From the NCBI GenBank assembly GCA_021234535.1, contig CM037839.1, positions 11,533,419 through 11,597,418 on the forward strand: a stretch of 64,000 bases of DNA, given 5' to 3'. The translations under genes and the position numbers were made by a program. Positions within the stretch are counted from its first letter, which is position 1, and the number at the start of each line of letters is the position of its first letter. Below, piece after piece: positions 11,323-22,933 of this stretch. Under the pieces are notes generated by a model that searched no databases, was not told the DNA's origin, and saw only the letters and a program-made list of their open reading frames with translations. The DNA is from Stichopus chloronotus. Its lineage: Eukaryota; Echinodermata; Holothuroidea; Aspidochirotida; Stichopodidae.

Positions 11323-11499
11323 CAATACTCCTGTAGTCAATGCAATCTTCACAGTCACAGTGGTCTGGGGTAATTCCACACCAGTTGTAAGGGGAGCAAC
11401 ATGGATAAATACCCTCAGGGTCACACTCAGCTACCTGTCCATTCGGTGCCAGCCAACTCTCTCCACAACGATAGTCTTCTCTGTAGGGAAGAGCAGCTG
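11323..11499 (-). CDS. Hevein-like module exon
   Basis: The exon is 177 bp, phase 1-1, with acceptor ...aattcctag and donor gtaagg. It begins A-A-A-L-P-Y-R-E-D-Y-R-C-G-E-S-W. It differs from sisters by G-Q-V-A-E-C (others G-E-V-A-Q-C) and keeps the eight cysteines and the CCSPYNWCGITPDHCDC core. It pairs with the SRCR exon 12427-12741, 927 bp upstream in transcript order. Confidence 0.86.
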
Positions 11500-12426
11500 C
11501 TAGGAATTGCAACAAAGTCAAGAAAAGACAAATTGTGTGATTTATTAAAATCCAGCCGGCAAATGAGAATTGCTGTCATTACATCATTGTTAATGCAGTT
11601 CGTCCAATGTCGGTATCCTACATACAACTTCGTTGTCAAATTAAATTTATCTGTGTTCGCTGTTCAATATTATCAAAATTTGCAGATGAGCAGACACACA
11701 TGTGCTCACATATGTACTTGAAATAGAGAACTCCTAACATTTGTTGTACATATGATGTGATCCATTGGATCAGTCTCAGACTCACTGACTAAAGTTGTCT
11801 TTCTCAAAGAAAAAATGTGGAAAGGAAAAGTAAATCCACACCTAGACTGCTAGACATCTTCACGAGGTATGGCCGCACATTTTGTCACTTAAAAATAATC
11901 TGAACACTCAAGAGGAGTACAGGCTATCAGCAGAAAACAAGACTTGAGAAGATTTCTTTAACGTATTACATCTATGATGATGGTGGTGCTTGGAGTTGAG
12001 ATAACAAGACAAGAGATGAAAACAAAATGCACATAAGAGACGGATATGTACAGAATGCATTTATTTCCAGTATGTCGATGTTCATGTTTTTGTGCCTAAT
12101 ATGGAAAATTATCTAAAGACATGAATTAATGATTATTTCTTCGAAGATCACGGCATGGTGGAAATGCAGCTGTCATAATTTAAAGCATTATAAGTGACAT
12201 TAAAAATTTTAATACAAAAAGAGCATAATAAAGCAAATTTACAAGATACTTTAGACTAATTTAAACTTCATAGAGATTGGAAAAATCAGATTCTAAGGAT
12301 ATTACAAAAAGTTACAGAAGCAGATCTGTGCCAATCTGGTATGACATGGCTTGGATGGGGAGATACCTAGACAATTCTAGTGAAACAAGACTGCAATAAA
12401 TACGAGCTCTGCTGTTATATCATTAC
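11500..12426. other. Intron, the shortest copy of the duplicated SRCR-to-hevein intron
   Basis: At 927 bp this copy shows no recognisable insertion. It serves as the reference against which the LINE insertion (14221-14612) and the insertions at 8596-10520 are inferred. No other feature was seen. Confidence 0.6.
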
Positions 12427-12741
12427 CTGAAACACAAACAACTCCAGCATCCTCCCTGTGAGAGCAGTCTGAGGTGCCAGGGTCATAAGAGCAATCTATA
12501 AGTCTAGATTCTGTTCCAGCGCATGATACATCATCCATGAGAATACTGCCCTCTCCTTCACCGAAAGTTGCATATTGTGGAGCAGAAACAGCTCCACTGA
12601 AGCCAAGTTGTTGACAAACAACTCCAGCATCAGTTACATCCCAATAATCATCACATACAGTTCCCCATTCTCCATTCAGATACACCTCTACACGACCAGC
12701 TGTCTCATTACCCGCTGCTAGACGGATGGAACCTTCTTCAT
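12427..12741 (-). CDS. SRCR domain exon
   Basis: The exon is 315 bp, phase 1-1, with acceptor ...cttttcacag and donor gtaatg. It encodes [83 protein letters not shown]. All six cysteines and the N-E-T sequon are present. The C-terminus is short (V-C-V-S-G). It sits between hevein-like exons at 13696-13872 and 11323-11499. Confidence 0.94.
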
Positions 12742-13695
12742 CTGTGAAAAGAATGAGGTTATGAGGTTAGCACACAAAACAACTTTGAACAAGTGAGAGT
12801 TTTGTCATTCAAAACTACACATTTGAAAAAGACAAGCAATACATTGCCAGTCAAAGGAAGGAGGATTGTATTTTCAATATGTTCTCTGTAACGTCTTCTG
12901 TGGTATTTGAAGGCATTTAATCTCAACTTAATTTCTCTGTGACAGTACATCAAGACACCAGTTGTATGAATACATCCTGGATGCATATTTAGAGGACGCA
13001 TTTTTTCGAGAAGTTAAGACAAGGAAAAGGTACTTTTTCATCTCCCTATAATAACAGAGGTTGTCTGGGTTTTAAGAAATGGTACATCACATCTTTACAG
13101 CTTACCTTAGATCAAAAGTTCTTTTTTTTTTTTTTTGAGACGTTCTTCACACAAAATCTTTCTTTGGGCAATCTTTTGTGGTATCTGAAGACTCTTAACC
13201 CTTTAAAAATTTATCTGAAATTAATATCCTCTTTGACCACAAGCTGTCACACTTCATCCAAGAATCAGTATCTCAAAGTTTAAGTGTGGATAGATGCATA
13301 AACAGGCATCATACATAGGACTGGAATGTAACAGCTATGTGCAACTTAAATTGTCTGCTATTATTCTGAAACATGCTTGAAGTTGATCAGATTGTGAGTG
13401 TCTTCCTTTTCGTGCTTCAGATTCTTTTTTTACAATGTATCCTCCATTCACCTCCCCCAAGGAATAATGGATTTCCTGAAAAAAAAAGGTTTTCATCTTT
13501 AAATGAAATTCAAGATCGCTCAGGGTTACCAAGCGGAGGCAAAAAGAAAAAATCTTTCATCTTTGCTGCATACAATCCACTCTATCTACACAAAGTGAGC
13601 TAGGCTCACTCCATATTTACACTGGCAAAGGACTGGTAGACCAAGAACAGAATATGTAACACAGAGATTATTCAATTGAAGGTTATAATCCTTAC
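12742..13695. other. Intron, paralogous to 245-1196
   Basis: It is 954 bp against 952 bp for the sister intron at 245-1196, with long stretches of similarity. It contains a T-rich run near 13,120-13,138. No coding signal. Confidence 0.65.
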
Positions 13696-13872
13696 CAATA
13701 CTCCTGTAGTCAATGCAATCTTCACAGTCGCAGTGGTCCGGGGTGACTCCACACCAGTTGTAAGGGGAGCAACATGGATAGATACCCTCAGGATCACACT
13801 GAGCTACCTCTCCATTCGGTGCCAGCCAGTCACCTCCACAACGATAGTCTTCTCTGTAAGGGAGACCTTCTG
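13696..13872 (-). CDS. Hevein-like module exon
   Basis: The exon is 177 bp, phase 1-1, with acceptor ...atttcggag and donor gtaagg. It reads A-E-G-L-P-Y-R-E-D-Y-R-C-G-G-D-W and a core with V for I (WCGVTPDHC), ending E-D-C-I-D-Y-R-S-I. Eight cysteines are intact. The acceptor has fewer pyrimidines than sister exons but keeps AG. Confidence 0.85.
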
Positions 13873-15204
13873 CTCCGAAATAAGAACAAAGGCAACAAAA
13901 GAGTTTTAATCAAAGAGAGGGATTGTAAATTCCAGTCATTGAATCATTGTAAATACAGTCTATCCAGTAGTGGCATCTGGGTTCACTGCGGACATTAATA
14001 CATGATAGCTGCTCAGAATTAACAGAATTTGAAACGCAGCAGACCCAGATGCATCCACAAATGTACCTGAAATAGTTACCCTATTAAACTCCCAAGAATT
14101 GACCAAGACCAAGATGAAATCAGTGGGATGAGTAATCATTAGGAAAGTGTCTCTTCTCAATGCAAACCCAAGAAAAACAAAGTCCATAAACACCTACACT
14201 TTCCCTCTTCACAAGGCATAATACTAAACACAGGAAGCTTCTCTTGAATAATTATTGTTCCAAAACTTGGTGTGATCTTCAAAAGGATATAGAGCTCTGT
14301 AAGTCATATAAAACCTTTAAATGTAAAATGAAATCTCATCTCATTGGCAATTACGTGCTTTGAACTGTATGCTTTATCTGACTCGAGCCTTCTTTTTTCT
14401 TTTCTTTTCTTCTCTTCTTCTTGTTTTTGTGTTTTGTTTTTTTGTGTTTTCTGTTGCCTGTAAGGTCGCTAGCTGTGATAAACATATTACTGTTTTTTCT
14501 AGCGTCACATTCCACTGCATTGTACGACTGCATCTTTCTTCTTTATATGCCTGTATGTATATATGTATGTATGTATGAACGAAATACATGAAACGAAACG
14601 AAACTTATTCTTTAACACTAAATTGAGCCTTCAAGATGTCAATGAATTGTTAGATTGACAGAAAGAAAACGAGTCAGGGGCAATGTAGCGAGTGGTGAGC
14701 AAGAGTATGCAGACTTGATAGGATTTGTTTAATGCAGTGTGTGCAACTCCGATGATGGAGCTTGGAGTTGAAATAACCACAGAGACAGATCTACATTGAA
14801 TGAAGGTGATAAGAGACAAGCAAGTACAGAATGCCTTGATTCCAGAGATTTTGAAATTCATGGGTTTATGTCTTATGAATGGAACATTAGCTAAAGATGT
14901 ACATCTAGGATTCATGCGTGAAAGAATACAGAATGATGAAAATGCAGTTGTGGTGATCCAAAGCACTATCCAAAGATACTGGGAAGTTTTAATAATAGAA
15001 GGGCACAGGATATCAAATGTTGAAAGCTCTTAAGAGCAGTTCGATTCCCACAGAGACTGGATAAATCAAATTACAAAAATATGATATTAACTAAAGGAAA
15101 CTCTACCCTAACATGGTGTAGTATTACCCAAATGAGGTGATACAGAACAATTCTAAAGACACAAAAAGGAAATAAGTAATGAACTCTGCTGCAATATGGT
15201 ATAC
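13873..15204. other. Intron interrupted by a LINE 3' fragment
   Basis: Aligned to intron 11500-12426, the excess length (about 405 bp) is nearly all explained by the LINE fragment at 14221-14612. The remainder is paralogous non-coding sequence. Confidence 0.6.
14221..14612 (+). mobile_element. 5'-truncated LINE 3' end
   Basis: An open stretch near 14,240-14,363 encodes a tail with W-C-D-L-Q-K-D-I-E and K-S-Y-K-T-F-K-C-K-M-K-S-H-L-I-G, then a stop. This resembles the C-terminal end of CR1/L2-type reverse-transcriptase ORFs (W-x-L-x-x-x-I ... S-x-x-x-F-K-x-x-L-K-x-x-L). A T/C-rich 3' UTR and a simple tail (ATGTATGT..., then GAAAC repeats) follow. Sister introns lack this segment, which supports insertion. 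Confidence 0.65.
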
Positions 15205-15531
15205 CATTATCTGAGACAGCAACACAAACAACTCCAGCATCTTCCCTGTGAGAACAATCTGCAGTGCCAGAGTCGTAGGAACAATCTATAAGTCTAGACT
15301 CTGTCCCGGTGCATGCAACATCATCCAAGAGAATACTGCCCTCTCCTTCACCGAAAGTTGCATGCAAAGGAGCAGAAATAGCTGCACTGAAGCCAAGTTG
15401 CTGACAGACAACTTCAGCATCAGTTAGATCCCATGAATCATCACAGACAGTTCCCCATTCTCCATTCAGATACACCTCGACACGACCAGCTGTCTCATTA
15501 CCTCCTGCTATACGAATGGAACCTTCTTCGT
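15205..15531 (-). CDS. SRCR domain exon with displaced donor site
   Basis: Acceptor ...tttccacag; the exon reads [69 protein letters not shown]. Where sister exons have CAG|GTAATG, this copy has CAG|ATAATG, which destroys the ancestral donor. A GT six bases further (ATAATG|GTATAC) restores a phase-1 donor and adds two residues, giving 327 bp. I chose that end; the ancestral end would be 15211. Whether it is spliced efficiently is unknown. Confidence 0.8.
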
Positions 15532-16713
15532 CTGTGGAAAGATCAAGGGAAGCAGACAAAACAGCAGGCACACAAGTGAGAATTGTGCAGTTTAGAGGCA
15601 ATATTGGGAGAAGACAGAAGCTAAGTTACTTGCCACAGATATGAGAATTACTTTTGATAAGTTTTCTGTAACATCTTTTGTGGTTAGTGAAGGCTATTCA
15701 TCTTTTGTCTGTGGCAGTACATCCAGACATCAATCATGTGGGTTCACCGTTTAAGTATATCAGTGTATGGTTTTTGCAAAGGGTTAGAAAAAAGATTAAT
15801 TTCTCCTCCCCTCTAATTTACAAAGAGGGTATCAATTTTATAAATGGATAAATACTTGCAATGATGCCTTTTCGGCTCACTTTAAGTGTAAAAATGCTTG
15901 TTTTCAAGGGACTTATTTAAAAAAGAAGTTCACTGTGCAATCTTTTGTGATATCAGAAGCCTTTTCAACCTTCATAATGTATCCTGAATTCAATGTCTTT
16001 CCACCATTTGACCTTGAGGTGTCACACTTCATCCACGAATCAGGTGCCTCCCAGTTTGAGAATGGATGGAGATAACTGACTTGTATCATACATAGAAGCA
16101 GCCATTAAAGTCTTATCTGATATTGGAATGTATTAGCTACGTACTTTTTAATAAACACTTTAATAGAAACTTGCTTGAAGTTAATTTGCTCAGAGTGTCC
16201 AAGCTTCCTTCTTGTACTCCTTTCAATGATTTTCTGAATTTAACCTATGTCCACCTCCAAAAAGAACTAAAATGGGTTTTGTGTTCAAAGGAATGTCACC
16301 TTCAAACAAATAATAAGAATCTCTCAAATGAAAATGTTCATCTTTTATGTAGACAATACAATGGATGAACAGATAGACTCTCAAATGAAAATGCTCATCT
16401 TTTATGTAGACAATGCAATGGATGAACAGATAGACTCTCAAATGAAAATGTTCATCTTTTATGTAGACAATACAATGGATGAACAGGTAGACTCTCAAAT
16501 GAAAATGTTCATCTTTTATGTAGACAATACAATGGATGAACAGATAGACTCTCAAATGAAAATGTTCATCTTTTATGTAGATGATACAATGGATGAACAG
16601 ATAGCTGGGACAATTCCAGGTTTACACTGGCAAAGGAAAGGTACACACCAAAATACAGTGTATGTCATCCAGAGACTATAAATGAAATTCAATGTTGAAA
16701 TATTTATCCTTAC
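15532..16713. other. Intron with a 57-bp minisatellite
   Basis: It is 1182 bp, which is 228 bp (4 x 57) longer than the sister intron 12742-13695. The difference equals the extra copies in the minisatellite at 16321-16605. Otherwise paralogous non-coding sequence. Confidence 0.7.
16321..16605. repeat. 57-bp minisatellite, five copies
   Basis: Units start at 16321, 16378, 16435, 16492 and 16549 with CTCTCAAATGAAAATG and differ by only a few substitutions. The unit is a local amplification of sequence that exists once in sister introns, just downstream of the hevein exon (ACAATGCAATGGATG near 11,200). The 57-bp length is divisible by three, which leaves open frames on both strands that are not genes. 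Confidence 0.92.
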
Positions 16714-16890
16714 TAGTACTCCTGTAGTCAATGCAAGATGGACAGTCACAATGGTATGGGGTGATCCCACACCAGTTGTAAGGGGAACAGCACGGATATG
16801 TACCCTCAGGATCACACTGAGCTACCTCTCCATTCGGTGCCAGCCAACCTTCCCCACAACGAATGTCTTCTCTGTAAGGAAGAGCTGATG
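16714..16890 (-). CDS. Hevein-like module exon (variant)
   Basis: The exon is 177 bp, phase 1-1, with acceptor ...aattcctag and donor gtaagg, but its last base is A where sisters have G. It reads A-S-A-L-P-Y-R-E-D-I-R-C-G-E-G-W and E-G-T-Y-P-C-C, then WCGITPYHCDCPSC. It has D-I-R for D-Y-R, P-Y-H for P-D-H, and C-P-S-C for C-E-D-C. All eight cysteines remain. Confidence 0.84.
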
Positions 16891-18120
16891 CTAGGAATTA
16901 CAATAAAGACAACAAAAGAGACATTGATTCATTTAAAAAATCAGGAATGGAAATTCTTGTCACTGCATCGTCGATAATACCGTCCATCAAGCATTGTAAT
17001 CTCAAATATAATCTGGATTCATTGCTGACGTTTGTCCATGATAGCGTTTCAATATTCACGAAATTTGCAGAGCAGAGAAAGCAAGCCCAGAAGTGTACAG
17101 AAATAGCGAGATGCAACGTATATGCTCAATGCATGACCCAGTCAATAAGACTGGCACTGAACGAAAGGTGCTGTCCTCGATGAAAGCTTGTGGAACGGAA
17201 AGTGAATCAACACACACAATTACTAACTCTCTGCCCAAGGTATGACTACACACCTATTTCTCAAAACTAAATTGAAGCTTCACCTTTCAGTTTTGAAAAT
17301 AAATGGACTGTAACATTGATGGAAAAAAAAAACCAGACAAAGTAAGAAGTGGAGTGCAAGCTGTCAGTGGAGAACAGACTTGAGAGAATATCTTTCATAC
17401 TATGTTTCATCTGTTATGTTGGACCTCAGAGTTGAGATAACCACATACATAGAGACCTATACAGAGTGCAAAATGAGAGAGGCAAATGTAGAATGCCTTT
17501 ATTACAAAGATGTTCAAATTCATAATTTCGTGCCTCTGCAACGCATGACATATTAATTAACGACATTGATTTGATTCATTCTTTGGAGAAAACAGTATGG
17601 TGAAAATACAGCTATTATGATCCAAAGTATCTACCAAAAATGTTGAAATGTTTTACAGTGAAAGACTTTAATGATCCAAGTCTAGATGTAGATTGCATAG
17701 AGAGTGGATAAATTTGATTCTAAAAATGGTGATGTTATGTAAAAATAGCTCTATCCTGACCTGGTATGACATAACCTGTATGAGGAGATACCCAAACAAT
17801 TCTAATGACACAAGGAGGAATAAATATGAACTCTACAGTAATATGGTATGTCATCACCTGAAGCAGTAACACAAACAACTCCAGCATCTTCCCTGTGAGA
17901 AAAATCTAATGTGCCAGGGTCATAGGAGCAATCTATATAATGTCTAGATTCTGTCAAGGTGCATGCTACATCATCCATGCGAATGGTCTATCTTCTTCTA
18001 TAGGGTGCACACTCCCAAGATCCTGATGTACTGACAATACTAGTTCAATTATTACAACACGGAACAGTATACAGTTGCCATACATCAATGATAGGATAAA
18101 AATAATAATTGTATGTATAC
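16891..18120. other. Intron with a broken SRCR exon
   Basis: Paralogous to the other SRCR-to-hevein introns up to the relic at 17858-17986. Beyond that (about 18,000-18,120) it matches the intron following the exon at 24641-24958, sharing GGTGCACACTCCCAAGATCC. Two different intron copies are thus joined at the relic. Confidence 0.6.
17858..17986 (-). pseudogene. Truncated SRCR exon relic
   Basis: The minus strand encodes the C-terminal half of an SRCR domain from about M-D-D-V-A-C to D-A-G-V-V-C-V-T-A-S-G, with a gtgatg donor at phase 1. The 5' half and acceptor are missing: homology ends near 17,986 and intron-like sequence takes over. The fifth cysteine (S-D-C-S-H in sisters) reads D-F-S-H, and one in-frame codon is inserted (R-H-Y-I-D-C). 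It probably arose by unequal recombination and is not usable as an exon. Confidence 0.8.
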
Positions 18121-18441
18121 CAGGAATGGCAGAGCAAACAACTCCAGCATCTTCTCCATGATAACAATCTGAGGTACCAGAGTCATAGGTGCAATCTATA
18201 AGTCTAGACTCTGTCCCGGTGCATGCTACATCATCCATGAGAATGCTGCCCTCTCCTTCACCAAAAGTGGCATACAGAGGAGCAGAAACAGCTCCACTGA
18301 AACCTAGCTGCTGACAGACAACCTCAGCATCAGTTAGATCCCATGAATCATCACAGACAGTTCCCCATTCACCATTGAGATACACCTCAACACGGCCAGC
18401 TGTCTCATTACCACCTGCTAGACGGATGGACCCTTCTTCAT
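18121..18441 (-). CDS. SRCR domain exon
   Basis: The exon is 321 bp, phase 1-1, with acceptor ...tttttcacag and donor gtatac. It encodes [79 protein letters not shown]. It is very close in sequence to the exons at 24641-24958 and 26191-26514, including the start of the downstream intron. Confidence 0.94.
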
Positions 18442-19475
18442 CTGTGAAAAAATAAGTGATATATACTAAACTTCTTCACAAGTAAAACCTTACAATTTAG
18501 AAACAACAGATGTGGAGAAGGAAGGTATTTTGTTGCTTAAAAGTGGACTGATGATTGCATTTTTAGTTTGCTATGCAATCTTTGTGGTATTTGAAAGCTT
18601 TTGTTCTTACATTTTCTGTGACAGTATATTCAGATTCAAGTCATGTGGATTCACCCTCCATGCATCTCAGAGGATATATTTTGAAAATGGTATGAAAATG
18701 ATGCCTTTTTTTCACTAAATACCAAAGGTGGTCTAGATTTTTAAATGGATACATATACTATTATCTTTGCCACTTACATTAGTACAAAATGTTTACTTTT
18801 GACCGAGTACTTTAAAAAGTTTTGTGAGAAATGTTTTGTGATTTTTGAAGGATTTAATTGTAACTTTTCCCATCACTTTACATCAAGACACCAAGCAATT
18901 GAATTCCCTCTGAGATTTTTGTTCAAGTTGTGTCAGAAGGTTGTGACAGAAGGGGAATTAATACCACATGCTCTGGGGAAGGGGAATTAATATCGAAGTG
19001 CCTGACAAGATACTCCAGAAATAGGTTCACGAGGCCCTGGTTCTGAAGAATTGTCAGGGAAATTGAGAAAAACAACAAATACAGTGTCCCTTTATTACTT
19101 ATAACATTTACTTTTTAGTTGGTTCAACTGTTTATCTGGAGACAAAAATATTGCCAGTAAAATATCTTTAGACAAATGACTGCATAAACTGAAATACTTT
19201 GCTTTTCACTTAAGGAATCAAGTTTAATTTGATCAGTGCCTCCTCGATGAACGCAAAATTATCAAGGTTAGTAGTTTATGGGAAAAACATACGACTGAAA
19301 AATATGTAGTTGAGCGTGTCTCCAAAGTATGTGGATACAAAGTCATCATTCACTAAAGTTAGGGGTGCACAAACTTCTGATCTACGACATTACTAATCAG
19401 TTACCACACCAGTGCATTGTGAAAAGCTGTCAGAGAGCACTGATAAGATGAGAAAATAGATAAAAGTATGCATAC
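18442..19475. other. Intron, no gene seen
   Basis: About 1.0 kb of AT-rich sequence. No exon, repeat array or transposon end was recognised. Confidence 0.55.
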
Positions 19476-19796
19476 CAGAAATGGCAGAGCAAACTACTCC
19501 TGCATCTTCATCGTGATAACAAGGTGAGGGGCCAGGAGGATATGAGCAATCTATAAGTCTAGACTCTGTCCCAGTGCATGCAACATTATACAAGGGAATG
19601 CTGCCCTCTCCTCGACCAAACGTTGCAACGCCGGGGGCAGAGATGGCTGAAGAGAAGCCAAGTTGACGACAGACAACATGGGCATCAGTTAGGTCCCATT
19701 CATCGTCACAGACAGTACCCCATTCTTTGTTGATGTGAACCTCAACACGGCCAGCTGTCTCATTACCTCCTACTAGACGAAGGGACCCTTCTTCAT
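19476..19796 (-). CDS. SRCR domain exon (changed acidic site)
   Basis: The exon is 321 bp, phase 1-1, with acceptor ...cttttcacag and donor gtatgc. It encodes [73 protein letters not shown]. Six cysteines are present, but the L-D-D-V acidic pair of sister domains is Y-N. Loss of one cation-coordinating position is therefore inferred. The P-P-G-P-S-P loop is also unique in the array. Confidence 0.93.
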
Positions 19797-20756
19797 CTGT
19801 GAAAAGGATGAAGGATGCACACAAAACAAGTTCTGAATGAGGTAGGATATACCATTTAGGAAACCATGTTGGAGAGTGCAAGTACTACATTGCAAAGGTA
19901 GTGCTGAGGATTGTCTTTCTAAAAACTTGTCTGTAAAATCTAATGTGGTACTTGGAGATTTTTCATCCATCTATACAGACACCAGTTGTGTGAGTTCATC
20001 ATACATGCATTTAAATCAACATATTTTAAAAACAAGAATTTGAGAATACCATGTGGTTCCGCTGATGCATCCCAGTCTTGTGGCTCACACTTATTGATAC
20101 ACAAGTAAAACGAATTGGGCTATGACAAATAGCCCATATGACAAATACTAAATATTCTATTCGATGTGATTCGTCGTCGTACCACATCAGTCAGAGCTTA
20201 CATTCTCGAGATATTATGATTAAAATGTCTCACAGCTTGACCTCTGTTGACCATTGACCAGAAACACAAAAAAAAAAAAATGGATCTTGAACTCAATATG
20301 ACTGGTTGTAAATGCTATAAGACAACGTTTCTGTTTTACACCAGAATGGTCGTTTTCTTTACTTTTCTGGTAAATGTCTACATCCTAAACAATTTCGATG
20401 GACGTACAAGTGTTTGATATTTATGCCAACAGATTTGTACATTCCCAAAGGAATTTGACAAGATTTTGACATCACTGGCATACCGTCAGTGCAGATTTAC
20501 TATTTCTTCTCTTTACTTGTTTTACTTTATGCTTGAAAATTCAAAATGTAGAAAAAAATTTATATTCTGGCATGGATGGACATCCTTATCATCATATTCA
20601 TGCCCTTTTTTTTAAAAGCTTTCTAAAGCAAACACTGATGCTAGATGTAAGATTAGTCTAAGTTTGCATTATTGAGATTTGAGGTTTATAAAATGTTCAC
20701 ATTTTGAATTTTGCAGACCATAAGAGATTCATTTTCTCCCATCTCATTATGTTATT

Positions 20757-21004
20757 AACTCTTTCACGCTTGACATTGCCTGAGCAAGTACTGGTAGTTA
20801 ACAGCTCAAGTCAATTTGCACATTTTTTAGCACATCTGTTGTGATCAAATTTTAACACTTCAGAAAAAAGTAGCAACTACAGGTATTGCAAGATTTTGCG
20901 CATTGATTAACTGGCCTCAGTCTACACAGACTAGCATGTGCACACCAGGTAATGCTTTCGGTACGTTTATGTGAGCTCCAGGTAAGTCAAGCATGAACGA
21001 GATA
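20757..21004. mobile_element. Possible small TIR element
   Basis: The left end AACTCTTTCACGCTTGACAT and the reverse complement of the right end (TATCTCGTTCATGCTTGACT) agree at most positions over about 28 bp. There is no coding capacity. Edges and target duplication are not resolved. Confidence 0.35.
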
Positions 21005-21879
21005 ATGAGGGATTAATTTTTTTTATGACAGACTGAACTACCTCTTGAAGACTTCGTGACATAGCGCACATTCAGAACAGAACAACAGAACAACAAAACA
21101 GAGATCTATGTGCCTGCTTTATAACTGACGCATTCCTCAAGGGTTATCAAAGCTACCATACACTGGCCCCATAATGGCCTTTGGCCTCCACAAGAAACAA
21201 TAGGCTTGTTCTACTCAATGCAGTTCACTTACCTTATTATAAAGATCAATTAAAAGATTCCCACTCTAGCAGTATGATATTCAAAAAGTTCCTGTAATCT
21301 GATTACCATTGACCTCAACCTGACTGCGTAGGTTCCTTTGCTGATGCTGATGCAAAGAACCAAACGCTCTAGGCTTCTTGCACTCGATGAAAAACAGCTG
21401 CATACCAAATATAAGTAGAGGTCTGCTTTTCATTCTTAAGATACAAAGTACACAACCTTGACAAGGGAAAAAACATCCCCGATAAACACATGCACACACT
21501 CATGCACCCACACATGACATGCTACCTACTTTACTGACAGCTTTACATTATGAAAAATGCAAAAAACACCAACAATGTTTCAAAAATCCTGGGGTGCATT
21601 TGGCAATTGGATGAGGATATCCCTCCACTTGTTTGGGAAAAAACCTTAAATCCCAGGTTTACAACACTTACATATGCACACATACAAGCACACACCCTCG
21701 CAGACTCGCACACATATATACACACACTTGCAAACAACGCTGCAAAGATTACGTTCAACGTAGAAGCCATAAAGGAATCTTTGCTTGCGCCTTAAGTACA
21801 CAGGTGGTCGAAGTTTGTAAATGGAGACATAAACTTTTGCCTTCGCAGCTAACTTTAAATAGTGCAAAATGTTTTCTTT

Positions 21880-21901
21880 GAGAGAGAGAGAGAGAGAGAG
21901 C
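21880..21901. repeat. (GA)n microsatellite
   Basis: Uninterrupted GA dinucleotides for about 22 bp, intronic. Confidence 0.95.
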
Positions 21902-22933
21902 TTCTCTGTGCTTTGTGGTTTTTGAAGATTTTTCACTCTTCACCACATATCCTGAAATCAATGTCCACCTTCCAACCTTTGACCAAGGGCTATCACACTT
22001 TGTCCAAGAATCAGTGTCTCAGAGTTCAAATGTGGATGGATGAACTGGTATCATTCATAGGAACAGCTCTTATTACAAATTAGAATGTACCAGCTATGAG
22101 TACAGGTATGTGCTTTTCAACTTGACTGCTAACATTTTGAAACTTGTTTACAGTTTAATCAGATTGCTCCAGTTTCCCTTCTTGTACTGGCTTACAAAAT
22201 TTTCACAAGTTAACCTCTTCACCTCCACCAAGAAATCAGGTGCATTAGAAACAAATCTTTGCACCTCCAAATACCTTGTTTATTAAGAACACATAAACAG
22301 GTACAAAACTTACAAATGCATTTTCCTTCTTGTACTGGCTGAAATGAAAAGATTTTCACAAGTCAACCTCTGTTCACCTTCACCGAGAAATAAGGTCTGG
22401 TAAAAAAATGTTTCTGTTTCCCATTCCCAGACACTTCCCTTACTAGGGCCACATAAAAATTACTTAACATTTTTGGAGAAATGAGACAAAGAAACCAAAA
22501 TTATAAGATATCTACGCAAAAACAGTCACCTGCGAAGTCATCATATATGACGGAAGGACTTTGTGATCACATCTTTCAACATACATGTGAAGAAGACACT
22601 GTGCTATCTTGAAGCTAACTTGGAAAAATAATAAATTAATTTAAATGTCCCTCCTTCTCGTGCTTCTGCAAAAACTGGAAGGGAAATGTTTTTTTTTTAT
22701 TTGACCTGATGACTTTCTCTAATATCTTAAGTTCACCACTAAACCAATCAGATTTCTCTGGCCAGGTTGCCAAGCTCATAAGTTCTTCTACAGACAATGC
22801 AAACTATCCAGATGCACAGACAACTGGGATAATTTCATATTTTCCACTACCAATGGGCATGATGTACACCAAAAACAGTGATGCAACCCTAAGATTATTC
22901 ATCTATTGAATAATTGAAATGTTTAATCCTTAC

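Larger units (their letters stand above)
19797..22933. other. Long intron with simple repeats and a possible TIR element
   Basis: The part nearest the hevein exon (about 21,900-22,900) matches the 954-bp sister introns, so some 2 kb on the other side is extra. Seen inside: a weak inverted pair at 20757/21004, a CA/ACAC-rich stretch at 21,670-21,735, and (GA)n at 21880-21901. No exon. Confidence 0.55.

Noticed and set aside
16223..16681. Open frames of 110 and 117 codons with repeated peptides on both strands
   Set aside because: They run through the 57-bp minisatellite, whose unit is divisible by three; repeats create open frames in several phases.
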